Shown: positions 1 through 6,512 of the stretch, piece after piece | Layout: every line of letters starts with the position of its first letter | Numbering within the stretch: the stretch's first letter is position 1 | From: an uncultured Porphyromonas sp. | GTDB lineage: Bacteria > Bacteroidota > Bacteroidia > Bacteroidales > Porphyromonadaceae | Assembly: GCF_900541275.1 (NCBI RefSeq) | Contig: NZ_UQJH01000022.1 | Coordinates: 1 to 22,651, forward strand | Direction of reading: 5' to 3' | DNA length: 22,651 nt | The notes under the pieces: model-generated | Databases searched by the model: none | What the model was told of the DNA's origin: nothing | The model's input: only the letters and a program-made list of their open reading frames with translations | Made by a program: the position numbers and the translations under genes

Positions 1-35
1 AGCTCCCAAAAGATTTATCTCCTTTGTTTGAGTGG

Positions 36-76
36 CGTTGAGGGGCTTTTGAGCGGGGCTCAAAAGCCCCTCAACG
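36..76. repeat. 19-bp perfect inverted repeat (long hairpin)
   Basis: Left arm 36-54 (CGTTGAGGGGCTTTTGAGC) is exactly complementary to right arm 58-76, with a 3-base GGG loop. A perfect 19-bp stem does not arise by chance. Neither side is followed by a run of T, so it is not a textbook intrinsic terminator, although it could end transcription of a gene beyond the left edge. A TAAGTTTG box on the minus strand (86-93) would place a start point just before this hairpin. It could also be part of a dispersed repeat. The structure is certain; the role is not. Confidence 0.85.
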
Positions 77-328
77 ATCATGTGACAAACTTACAGCTAA
101 AGACCGGTGATCCCTCCGGGGCTTCGCCCCTGCGGGATCGCCAGACGTGTGCGTTAGGAGAGAAATCTCGCATTGCAGATCTCCTCCGCATAGCGGATGA
201 CCGATGCCTACGGAAAGGGCACCCGCAAGGGGTGACTCCCGGATGAGCCCCCCCTGGTTTATAATTACCCTAACGCTCAAATGCGTCATCCCTGCCCCCG
301 AAAATACTGTCGTTACCTCGGCCAATTC
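77..328. other. Non-coding region with several stem-loops
   Basis: I see no convincing gene here; the open frames on both strands lack family resemblance and look like shadows of structured DNA. The segment holds stem-loops at 106-142 (9-bp outer stem with one wobble, a 3x3 internal loop, then GGGGC/GCCCC around TTC), 185-197 (TCCGC/GCGGA around ATA) and 220-234 (CACCC/GGGTG around GCAAG). With the 36-76 hairpin this makes four hairpins in about 200 bases. That could be a structured RNA or a degenerate repeat element. It does not match tRNA, tmRNA, SRP RNA or RNase P RNA as far as I can judge by eye. Confidence 0.5.
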
Positions 329-409
329 TTTTACCGATATTAGAGATCACTAATACCGATATTAGAGATCACTAATACCGATATTAGAGATCACTAATAC
401 CGGTATTAG
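329..409. repeat. Array of near-palindromes at 22-bp period (locus A)
   Basis: The core TAATACCGATATTA is followed by the linker GAGATCAC, giving a 22-bp unit. Units begin at 329 (first bases changed to TTTT), 351 and 373; those at 351 and 373 are identical. A final core at 395-408 reads TAATACCGGTATTA, a perfect palindrome. The other cores are palindromic apart from the centre. The array starts with ..ACCGAT and ends with CGGTATTAG, so it is roughly an inverted repeat as a whole. It ends 45 bp before the helicase start codon. A related array lies at 15281-15347. Possible roles are operator sites on one helix face or a small repeat element. P. gingivalis is known to carry MITEs built of about 23-bp tandem bricks (BrickBuilt), but I cannot align them here. 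Confidence 0.9.
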
Positions 410-412
410 AAT

Positions 413-434
413 GGAGCGTGTGGCGGGACGCTCC
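413..434. repeat. 7-bp stem hairpin upstream of helicase
   Basis: GGAGCGT (413-419) and ACGCTCC (428-434) form a perfect stem around an 8-base loop. It sits between the 22-bp-period array and the putative -7 box. It would lie upstream of the transcription start if that box is used, so it may be a protein-binding dyad rather than an RNA structure. Confidence 0.5.
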
Positions 435-442
435 CTAAGCGG

Positions 443-450
443 TATATTTG
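443..450 (+). promoter_or_regulatory. Putative -7 box of the helicase gene
   Basis: TATATTTG fits the Bacteroidetes housekeeping -7 consensus TAnnTTTG. No TTTG is seen at the -33 position. The box ends only 4 bases before the ATG at 455, so a transcript from it would have almost no 5' leader. The helicase would then be read from a leaderless or nearly leaderless mRNA, unless another promoter further upstream is used. Confidence 0.4.
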
Positions 451-454
451 CGGT

Positions 455-1921
455 ATGAGAGAGCGATCAGCAATACTTGACTTCTTCCCCTTCACCCCGA
501 CGCCGTCACAGGCGCGGGTGATCGATAAGCTGGACGACTTCCTACGCCACGGGGAGGAGGACTCCCTCTTCCTCCTCCGTGGCTATGCGGGGACGGGTAA
601 GAGCAGCCTCGTCGGTGCCTGGACCCGGATGCTGGTCTCGATGGGCGTACCGGTGAGGCTCTTGGCACCGACGGGGCGGGCAGCTAAGGTGCTGGGGGCC
701 TACTGCGGCATGCCGGCCTACACGATCCACCGGACGATCTACCGTCAGCGGATCGGGGCGGGGGGCGCCTTCACCTACGACCTCGGCTACAACGCCGGGC
801 AGCAGGGGACCGTCTTTGTGGTCGATGAGGCATCGATGATCAGCAATCAGAGCGAGGGAAACGACTCCTTTGGCAGCGGTCGGCTGCTGGATGACCTGAT
901 GGACTTCTGCCACTCGGTGCCGTACAGCAGGATCGTGCTCATCGGTGACGATGCGCAGCTGCCCCCTGTCGGCACGCCGCAGAGTCCCGCACTCTCGCCG
1001 GACTACCTGCGGGGCTACTGCTCCTACCTCTACGAGGAGACGCTGACCGACATCGTGCGGCAGGAGAGCGCCGGCGAGATCGTCCTGACGAGCTACGACC
1101 TGAGGCAGCGGATCGCTGACCTGCAGCAGGGGCAGCCGTGGACCGAACCGCTACTGGCGACCCCGCGCCGGGGCGGGGAGGTGCGGATCATCTCGGGATA
1201 CGACCTGCCGGAGCTGATGGAGGAGTCCTACCGAAGGGCGGGGCAGGAGGAGACGGTGCTGATCACGCGGTCCAATCGCGAAGCAGAGTCCTACAACCAA
1301 GGCATCCGCCACCAGACCCTCGGCTACGAGGAGGAGGTGGTGCCGGGCGAGCGGCTGATGGTGGTGCGGAATAATTACTTCTACCAGCCGGTGGATGGTG
1401 AGGGAAAGCAGACCGGGGGCTTCATCGCCAATGGCGAGATCCTGGAGGTGCGGGATGCGCGCCGCACGGCAGAGCTGTATGGCTTTACCTTCAGGGATGC
1501 GGAGCTGGTGGATGGCGAGGGAGGCTTCGTCTCGGCGAAGATCCTCTTAGAGAGCCTCTACAGCGGCACCGCAGCCCTCACGGGCGAGCAGCGACAGCTG
1601 CTCTTTGACAACGTCGCCCTCGACTACCCCGGGGTGCAGTCGCGCCGGCAGCTCTACACGGAGATGCGGAAAAATCCCTACCTCAATGCGCTACAGATCA
1701 AGTATGCCTACGCCATGACCTGCAATAAGGCTCAGGGCGGTCAGTGGCGCGAGGTCTTTGTGAGCTTCGGGTACCTGACGCCGGAGATGATCGACCTATC
1801 GTTCCTCCGGTGGTTTTACACCGCGGTGACGCGTGCCACTGAGCGGCTCTACCTGATCGACCCGCCCGCCTTCATCTTTGGGCAGACCGAGGAGGAGGCG
1901 ATCCAGCTGAGAGACCTTTAG
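455..1921 (+). CDS. RecD-like ATP-dependent DNA helicase (AAA_30 / UvrD_C_2)
   Basis: Superfamily 1 helicase of 488 residues, probably acting in DNA repair or recombination. Walker A is GYAGTGKS at residues 43-50, Walker B with DEAS at 124-127, motif III-like GDDAQLPPVG at 164-173. The UvrD_C_2 region near the end contains TCNKAQGGQW and the motif VI stretch YTAVTRATERLYL. It lacks the N-terminal extension of true RecD and RecD2, and RecB/RecC partners are not present, so it belongs to the stand-alone Bacteroidetes RecD-like group. The ATG at 455 is the only good start before the P-loop. No Shine-Dalgarno is visible, as is normal in this phylum. Its stop codon overlaps that of the convergent hemW gene. 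The exact DNA substrate cannot be told from sequence. Confidence 0.88.
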   Translation: MRERSAILDFFPFTPTPSQARVIDKLDDFLRHGEEDSLFLLRGYAGTGKSSLVGAWTRMLVSMGVPVRLLAPTGRAAKVLGAYCGMPAYTIHRTIYRQRIGAGGAFTYDLGYNAGQQGTVFVVDEASMISNQSEGNDSFGSGRLLDDLMDFCHSVPYSRIVLIGDDAQLPPVGTPQSPALSPDYLRGYCSYLYEETLTDIVRQESAGEIVLTSYDLRQRIADLQQGQPWTEPLLATPRRGGEVRIISGYDLPELMEESYRRAGQEETVLITRSNREAESYNQGIRHQTLGYEEEVVPGERLMVVRNNYFYQPVDGEGKQTGGFIANGEILEVRDARRTAELYGFTFRDAELVDGEGGFVSAKILLESLYSGTAALTGEQRQLLFDNVALDYPGVQSRRQLYTEMRKNPYLNALQIKYAYAMTCNKAQGGQWREVFVSFGYLTPEMIDLSFLRWFYTAVTRATERLYLIDPPAFIFGQTEEEAIQLRDL

Positions 1922-3045
1922 ATCAAGTCAAGGATGATGGCATCGGAGATGTCGATGCCGTGGAGGGAAAGGTGGAGCCGGTCGCCCTCGAGCAGCAGGT
2001 CACCCGACACGATATAGGGCTGTGCCCTCTGTAGTACCTTTTCCCTAACTCCTGAGGCGAAGAGACGCTCCATCTCACTCAGCGAGAGTCCCTCGCAGGT
2101 GCGCAGGTGGGTGAGGACGTACTCCTCGAGAGCCATCTCGGGGGTGATGCGCTCGTAGGTGCGACTGAGGAAGGGGGTGGAGCGGAGGAGCTGACGACAG
2201 TAGAGCGTGACGTCGCTCGGGTCGTAGGATCTCCAGGGGTGGATGTAGCTGTGCGCGCCGGGCCCGAGGCCGATGTAGGGGACCCCGTGCCAGTAGGAGC
2301 TATTGTGCCTCGAGCGGTAGCCGGGGAGGGCAAAGGCGGAGATCTCATAGTGTTCATACCCTGCCGACCGCAGTCGCTCGGCGACGTAGTGCGACTGCCG
2401 GAGGCTCTCCTCCTCATCGATGGCGCTCACGCGCCCTCGCCGCAGCCGGTAGTGGAGCGGGGTCCCCTCCTCGTAGATCAGGTGGTAGGCGGAGATGTGG
2501 GTCGGCTCTAAGGCGACCAGTGCATCGAGGTCAGTCCTCAGAGTCTCCTCGGTGGAGCCGGGGATGCCGTAGATCAGGTCGAGGGAGATATTCCTCACCC
2601 CTCGGCGGTGGAGCTCCCGGACGAGTGCCCGCGTCTCCTCGCCGGTGTGACGCCTGCCGAGGAAGCGGAGCAGGCTCGGGTCAAAGGACTGTGCACCGAT
2701 GCTGAAGCGATTGACCCCCGTTGCGATCACTTCGTCCAGGTCCAGCGTGGAGAGGTCCCCGGGATTGCACTCAAGGGTGACCTCCGCCTCGGCAGCGACG
2801 TCAAAGGAGCGACGGAGCCGGCGGATGATGTCGCTGATGGCGTGCCCCCGGAGGAGCGAAGGGGTGCCACCGCCGAAGTAGATGGTCTCCACCGGCTCTC
2901 CCGCCAGCTCGTAGGAACGCAGATCGATCTCAGTGGCGAGCGCCCTCAGGTAGTCCTCGACGGGGTGGAGGTTGGTGACGGAGTAGAAGTCGCAGTAGGG
3001 ACACTTCGTCTTGCAGAAGGGGATATGGACGTAGACCCCGGCCAT
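1918..3045 (-). CDS. hemW: HemW-like radical SAM protein (heme chaperone)
   Basis: Radical SAM protein of 375 residues. The 4Fe-4S-binding CX3CX2C motif is C11, C15 and C18, followed by the SAM-binding GGGTPS at 58-63. The fourth cysteine seen in the CX3CX2CXC motif of true coproporphyrinogen dehydrogenase HemN is absent. This points to HemW, a heme-binding protein that delivers heme to respiratory enzymes in the family members studied. Such proteins are often mislabelled as oxygen-independent coproporphyrinogen III oxidase. It is the last gene of the eight-gene minus-strand operon, 3 bp after the LuxR-type gene. I see no terminator after it; transcripts would continue antisense into the helicase gene. 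Confidence 0.9.
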   Translation of the reverse strand: MAGVYVHIPFCKTKCPYCDFYSVTNLHPVEDYLRALATEIDLRSYELAGEPVETIYFGGGTPSLLRGHAISDIIRRLRRSFDVAAEAEVTLECNPGDLSTLDLDEVIATGVNRFSIGAQSFDPSLLRFLGRRHTGEETRALVRELHRRGVRNISLDLIYGIPGSTEETLRTDLDALVALEPTHISAYHLIYEEGTPLHYRLRRGRVSAIDEEESLRQSHYVAERLRSAGYEHYEISAFALPGYRSRHNSSYWHGVPYIGLGPGAHSYIHPWRSYDPSDVTLYCRQLLRSTPFLSRTYERITPEMALEEYVLTHLRTCEGLSLSEMERLFASGVREKVLQRAQPYIVSGDLLLEGDRLHLSLHGIDISDAIILDLI

Positions 3046-3048
3046 CGG

Positions 3049-3639
3049 TCAGATCTTGATCTCCTCGAGGCTCACCAGCTTATTCATAATCGCATAGACG
3101 GTGAGGCCGGAGGCGGAGTGGATGTCGAGCTTCTTGACGATATTGCGCCGATGCGTGGTGACGGTATTGATGGAGATGAAGAGCTTGTCGGCGATCTCCT
3201 TATTCGTCATCCCCTTGACGACGCCGATGACGATGTCTCGCTCGCGCGGGGTGAGCTCCCCCACCACCTCTCTCTCACCCTCCTCGGCCGTGAGGAGAGC
3301 GGAGATCAGGTCGATCACTTCCTTATCGCTCTCCTCGGCGGATAGATGTCCCTCGCACCGCTCTGCCAGCAGCTCATCGGTGATCGTGTCGCAGTATAGG
3401 ATGAAGCGCGTCTCGGGCAGGTCAGCAATGGTCCGGAGCGTCTCGATGAGTGGTGGGCTGCAGACATTGCAGGAGACGATGACGATGTCCGGGCGGAGGC
3501 TCCGTATGGTCCGGACGAGGGTAAAGGGGTCCCTCAGGGTATGTACCGTCACATCGGGCCCCTTCTCCCGCCCGATAAGGGTCGCGAGAGTCTCCTGTGT
3601 GCGGCTGTCAGAGAGCGCTATGAGTAGGTTGGCTTTCAT
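3049..3639 (-). CDS. LuxR/NarL-type regulator with degenerate receiver domain
   Basis: DNA-binding protein of 196 residues. The C-terminal LuxR-type helix-turn-helix spans about 127-190, with LTPRE at 129-133, NKEIAD at 146-151 and NTVTTHRRNI at 158-167. The N-terminal part (1-115) has the alternating pattern of a response-regulator receiver. However, where the phospho-accepting Asp should end the third strand (PDIVIVSC, about 50-57) there is Ser-Cys, and the usual acidic pair after the first strand is not there. It is therefore probably not controlled by phosphorylation. No histidine kinase lies nearby. Its ATG overlaps the stop of the hemerythrin gene (ATGA), so the two are translationally coupled. 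P. gingivalis has a LuxR-family regulator, CdhR (PG1237), linked to hemin uptake; this may be its counterpart, which I cannot verify. Confidence 0.85.
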   Translation of the reverse strand: MKANLLIALSDSRTQETLATLIGREKGPDVTVHTLRDPFTLVRTIRSLRPDIVIVSCNVCSPPLIETLRTIADLPETRFILYCDTITDELLAERCEGHLSAEESDKEVIDLISALLTAEEGEREVVGELTPRERDIVIGVVKGMTNKEIADKLFISINTVTTHRRNIVKKLDIHSASGLTVYAIMNKLVSLEEIKI

Positions 3640-4337
3640 CGTGAGGAGCTCTTCTCGAGAGCCTTGATGCAGGGGATGAAGATCAGATTTTCTATATCAT
3701 TGTGATTGAGCAGCTCCTCACCACAGGCGTAGAGGTCGTGGAGGACGTTGTAGAGCTTGAGATTGGCCTCCCAGGTGTAGTACTTGAGGAAGAGGCTCTT
3801 CAGCTCGTGCATCTTCAGCTCCACCTGATCGTGGTGCTTCTCAAAGTTGATGATGCTGTAGTCTCGCTTTCCCTCCCCTCCCCGGAGCAGTCCCTCAGCG
3901 TAGGGGAAGACCACCTCATCCTCGTAGTGCATATGATTGCGCACCTCCTTGCAGTAGTCGGCAAAGTAGCGCTGCACCACCACCCGTATGTCGTGCGGAG
4001 CACCCTCGAGTGCCACCTCGAGCGCCTCGCCGATGTCGGGCAGCCTAACCTCTAAGAAATAGCGGTGGCTGGTGCGGAGGAAGGAGATGATCTGCGCCAC
4101 GTCGATCGTCTCAGGATCAGGCGTGAGTGTCTCCCGCAGGTCGGGGTAGAGGTCGAAGTGGACGAGGTACATAAAGGTATCGGTATCCACGTGATTGGCC
4201 TCGCACACCTCGCGTATCGTGTGGTCGCCCATCCCGAGGGGGATCCCGAGACGAGAGATGAGGGAGAAGATATTGTAGTGCTCGCTCAGCAGGTCAGCCA
4301 TCCTCGAGTGGTCTGTGTAGTGTCGCCGATTGGTCAT
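3636..4337 (-). CDS. RIC/YtfE-like hemerythrin-domain protein
   Basis: Protein of 233 residues with a hemerythrin-like four-helix bundle at about 80-230. Candidate di-iron ligands are H91, H135/H137 with E139 and E141 (HMHYEDEVVFPY), H168/H169, H212 and E216. The N-terminal 15-65 resembles the small ScdA/YtfE N-terminal domain (RLGIPLGMGDHTIREVC), but the usual Cys pair after the RxGID-like stretch is replaced by Gly-Met. RIC proteins repair iron-sulfur clusters damaged by nitric oxide or oxidants in known members, and a plain hemerythrin sensor is the alternative. The gene is coupled by 4-bp ATGA overlaps to lpxH before it and the LuxR-type gene after it. A joint sensing or repair role with that regulator is inference. 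Confidence 0.8.
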   Translation of the reverse strand: MTNRRHYTDHSRMADLLSEHYNIFSLISRLGIPLGMGDHTIREVCEANHVDTDTFMYLVHFDLYPDLRETLTPDPETIDVAQIISFLRTSHRYFLEVRLPDIGEALEVALEGAPHDIRVVVQRYFADYCKEVRNHMHYEDEVVFPYAEGLLRGGEGKRDYSIINFEKHHDQVELKMHELKSLFLKYYTWEANLKLYNVLHDLYACGEELLNHNDIENLIFIPCIKALEKSSSR

Positions 4338-5098
4338 ACTTGGTAGCGCTTAAGTGTGAGTGTCTCGCCGTCCCAGACGGCATAGCTATGGTACTTGATC
4401 CAGTCCCCGAGGAGGATCACGCGGCTGTGATCGCCCACGGGATGATCCGCCATGCGGTGGCGGTGACCGAAGAGGTAGTACTCCGGTGCCTCCTCTTCCC
4501 TCTCGCGCGCATCCGCCTCAGCATAGTGCACGAGATACTCCTCCCCGATCTCAGGCTGTGGGAGCTGCCGGCTCTTCCTGAGACCTCGCTCGCGACTCCT
4601 CCGCGCCCACCCTTGGGCAAGTGGGATCGTCAGCCATGCGGGCAGGAGGCCATAGAAGAACTGGCACACCCTCGAGTGGAAGATCGCCCGCGTGACGGCG
4701 TAAGCCTTGCTCGGTGCATACTCGTCGCCGTGAGCGATGAAAAAGCGGTGCCCCTCCAGCTCCATCGATGTCGCCTCTCGGTGCAGTGTGCAGCCGATCT
4801 CCGTGGGGAGGTAGTCGGAGATCCAGATGTCGTGATTGCCGGTGAAGAAGTGAATCTCCACGCCCTCGTCCACCATCTCGCCCAGCAGCCCTATCGTGCG
4901 GGTAAATCCCCGCGGCACCACCTGCCGGTACTCGTACCAGTAGTCGAATATGTCGCCCACCAGTATGAGTCGCTTCGCTTCAGGCTCTATACTGTGGAGC
5001 CACCGGACAAAGAGTCGCTCCGCCTCTCGAGGATCGTCGTGGTAGGGCGACCCGAGGTGGAGGTCGGAGGCGAAGAAGGTCTTGGTGCGGGCGGTCAT
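4334..5098 (-). CDS. lpxH: UDP-2,3-diacylglucosamine diphosphatase
   Basis: Calcineurin-like metallophosphoesterase of 254 residues. It has the family motifs in order: D12-x-H14 (SDLHLGSPYHDD), GD at 48-49, GNHD at 87-90, the HGDEY stretch near 123-127, and FGHRH in the C-terminal third. LpxH cleaves UDP-2,3-diacylglucosamine to lipid X at the inner face of the inner membrane, the fourth step of lipid A synthesis. A hydrophobic stretch near 140-160 could serve membrane association or lipid binding. The gene is separated from the DUF59 gene by 13 bp and overlaps the hemerythrin gene by 4 bp. Bacteroidetes LpxH proteins are close to this length. Other metallophosphoesterases are less likely because of the DDPREAERLF region typical of LpxH. 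Confidence 0.87.
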   Translation of the reverse strand: MTARTKTFFASDLHLGSPYHDDPREAERLFVRWLHSIEPEAKRLILVGDIFDYWYEYRQVVPRGFTRTIGLLGEMVDEGVEIHFFTGNHDIWISDYLPTEIGCTLHREATSMELEGHRFFIAHGDEYAPSKAYAVTRAIFHSRVCQFFYGLLPAWLTIPLAQGWARRSRERGLRKSRQLPQPEIGEEYLVHYAEADAREREEEAPEYYLFGHRHRMADHPVGDHSRVILLGDWIKYHSYAVWDGETLTLKRYQV

Positions 5099-5111
5099 AG
5101 TAGAGGAAGGA

Positions 5112-5441
5112 CTACATCATCCCCAGCTCCAGCTTCGCTTCATCGCTCAGCATAGACTGGTCCCACTGGGGCTCAAAGGTGATCTCGATATGGACCTCTG
5201 TGATCCCCTTTACAGCCTTGACCTTCATCTCGAGATCCTCGCAGAGGAAGTCGCTGACGGGGCAATTGGGCGACGTGAGCGTCATGGTGATATTGACGAC
5301 GCCGGTATCGTGATCCACATCGACATCGTAGATCAGTCCCAGGTCGTACACATTGACCGGGATCTCGGGGTCGTAGACTGTGCGGAGGGCGGCGATGATC
5401 CGCTCCTCCAGCTCTAGTGGATTCTTATCTTGATTGCTCAT
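5112..5441 (-). CDS. DUF59 / MIP18-family (SufT-like) Fe-S assembly protein
   Basis: Single-domain protein of 109 residues. It shows the DUF59 signature: DPEIPVNVYDLGLIYDV at about 25-41, then LTSPNCPVSD carrying the conserved Cys. Members of this family (SufT, yeast MIP18) help mature or deliver iron-sulfur clusters. The final residues form a FEPQWDQSMLSDEAK motif common to bacterial members. The start overlaps the stop of the S41 gene by 4 bp (ATGA). No suf or isc genes are in the window, but the neighbouring hemerythrin and HemW genes also handle iron cofactors. Confidence 0.88.
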   Translation of the reverse strand: MSNQDKNPLELEERIIAALRTVYDPEIPVNVYDLGLIYDVDVDHDTGVVNITMTLTSPNCPVSDFLCEDLEMKVKAVKGITEVHIEITFEPQWDQSMLSDEAKLELGMM

Positions 5442-6508
5442 TCTGTACTTTCTTTACTATCCTTGGCGCGCGTCAGTAGGTAGAGGATCCCCTCGCTGAG
5501 GATCAGGTCGGGCGCCTTAGGGTTCTTATCAAAGGTCTCATTGGCCACCTCCTTGTCGGGTGCGATGCCACCCTCGATCGACCTCTTGTGTATGTCGAGG
5601 CTCTTGACGGCGGAGTAGCGCACGCGCCAGCCATTGGGCAGCTCCGAGGTGGCGGGCATACCGCCGCCTCCACCGGAGGGGAGACCGATGCGGTAGACGT
5701 TGGGGGCGAGGGCGACCTTGACGAGGAAGTCATTCGTCGCGCTGTAGCAGCCCCGGTCCTGAAGGATCACGAGGGGCTTCTTGGTCCAGCGCCGACCCTT
5801 GGCGGGAGTGACGTAGATCTCCTTGGGGGTCGAGTAGCTGTCTCGTCCCGGTCCGGTCTTGTGGGTCGCATAGCCGACCAAGGTCCGCTCGTCGAAGAAG
5901 TAGCCGGCGAGGTCGGAAGCGTTGCTGACGAGACCGCCCCCATTTCCCCTCACGTCGAGGATGATCCCATCGGTATTGTCGAGGTACTTCAGGATGAAGT
6001 CCATACTGCCGAGGGACGAGGAGAAGCTATTGTAGCGGATGTAGCCGATGCGGTGGTCGGGCTGCCCCTTGATGCCAAAGTTATTGTAGAGCATGCCCCC
6101 CGACTGCATGAGGTAGCCGGAGATCTGTCTCTGCCTCATATATATGTTAAGACCCTCCGTAGGGTCGCCCGCCCAGTCGCTATTGGCACTGACGTCAAAG
6201 CCGGTCATCAGATTGACGTGTCCATCGTGCAGCTCATTGAGCATCTCCGCCATGAGGTGAAAGAAAGCGAGGTCATTGGCCACCTTCTTCTCCTCCATGA
6301 GGTCGATCTCCTTACTGTAGACGGTGTGGATCGAGTCCCAGTCGATGCCCTTCTCGTCGAGGAAGCAGTAGCGCTCGTCGATGATCGTCCAGAGGGCCTC
6401 AAAATTGGCTCTGTAGTCGGTATTCTCCGGCTGCGAGGGGATGCAGGCAGAGAGTCCGAGGAGGAGGGCCACCACTGCGGGTAGAGAGTGTGTGAGTCTG
6501 AGTCCCAT
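5438..6508 (-). CDS. S41-family peptidase, predicted lipoprotein
   Basis: Protein of 356 residues when started at the ATG at 6508. I chose this start because a lipoprotein signal follows at once (hydrophobic 10-19, lipobox L19-S20-A21-C22); the longer frame upstream is low-complexity and overlaps the DUF3316 gene. The mature part has an N-terminal helical region (LHDGH at 93-97), then the S41 core with ILDVRGNGGG at 183-192, the probable catalytic serine S256 in GCYSATNDF, and GGIAPDKEV at 313-321. I see no PDZ insertion, unlike CtpA/Prc. It is expected to be anchored in the periplasm or cell surface and to cleave proteins; the substrate is unknown. It begins 4 bp after the DUF3316 gene. Confidence 0.85.
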   Translation of the reverse strand: MGLRLTHSLPAVVALLLGLSACIPSQPENTDYRANFEALWTIIDERYCFLDEKGIDWDSIHTVYSKEIDLMEEKKVANDLAFFHLMAEMLNELHDGHVNLMTGFDVSANSDWAGDPTEGLNIYMRQRQISGYLMQSGGMLYNNFGIKGQPDHRIGYIRYNSFSSSLGSMDFILKYLDNTDGIILDVRGNGGGLVSNASDLAGYFFDERTLVGYATHKTGPGRDSYSTPKEIYVTPAKGRRWTKKPLVILQDRGCYSATNDFLVKVALAPNVYRIGLPSGGGGGMPATSELPNGWRVRYSAVKSLDIHKRSIEGGIAPDKEVANETFDKNPKAPDLILSEGILYLLTRAKDSKESTE

Positions 6509-6512
6509 AGCC

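Noticed and set aside
28..325. Open frames on both strands in 28-325
   Set aside because: They cross the perfect hairpin and other stem-loops, have no family resemblance and no plausible start signals; they look like by-products of structured non-coding DNA.
329..409. CRISPR array
   Set aside because: The period is 22 bp with identical linkers, too short for repeat plus spacer, and there are no cas genes.
1918..3045. Coproporphyrinogen III dehydrogenase HemN
   Set aside because: The CX3CX2CXC motif of HemN is not complete; only CX3CX2C is present, as in HemW.
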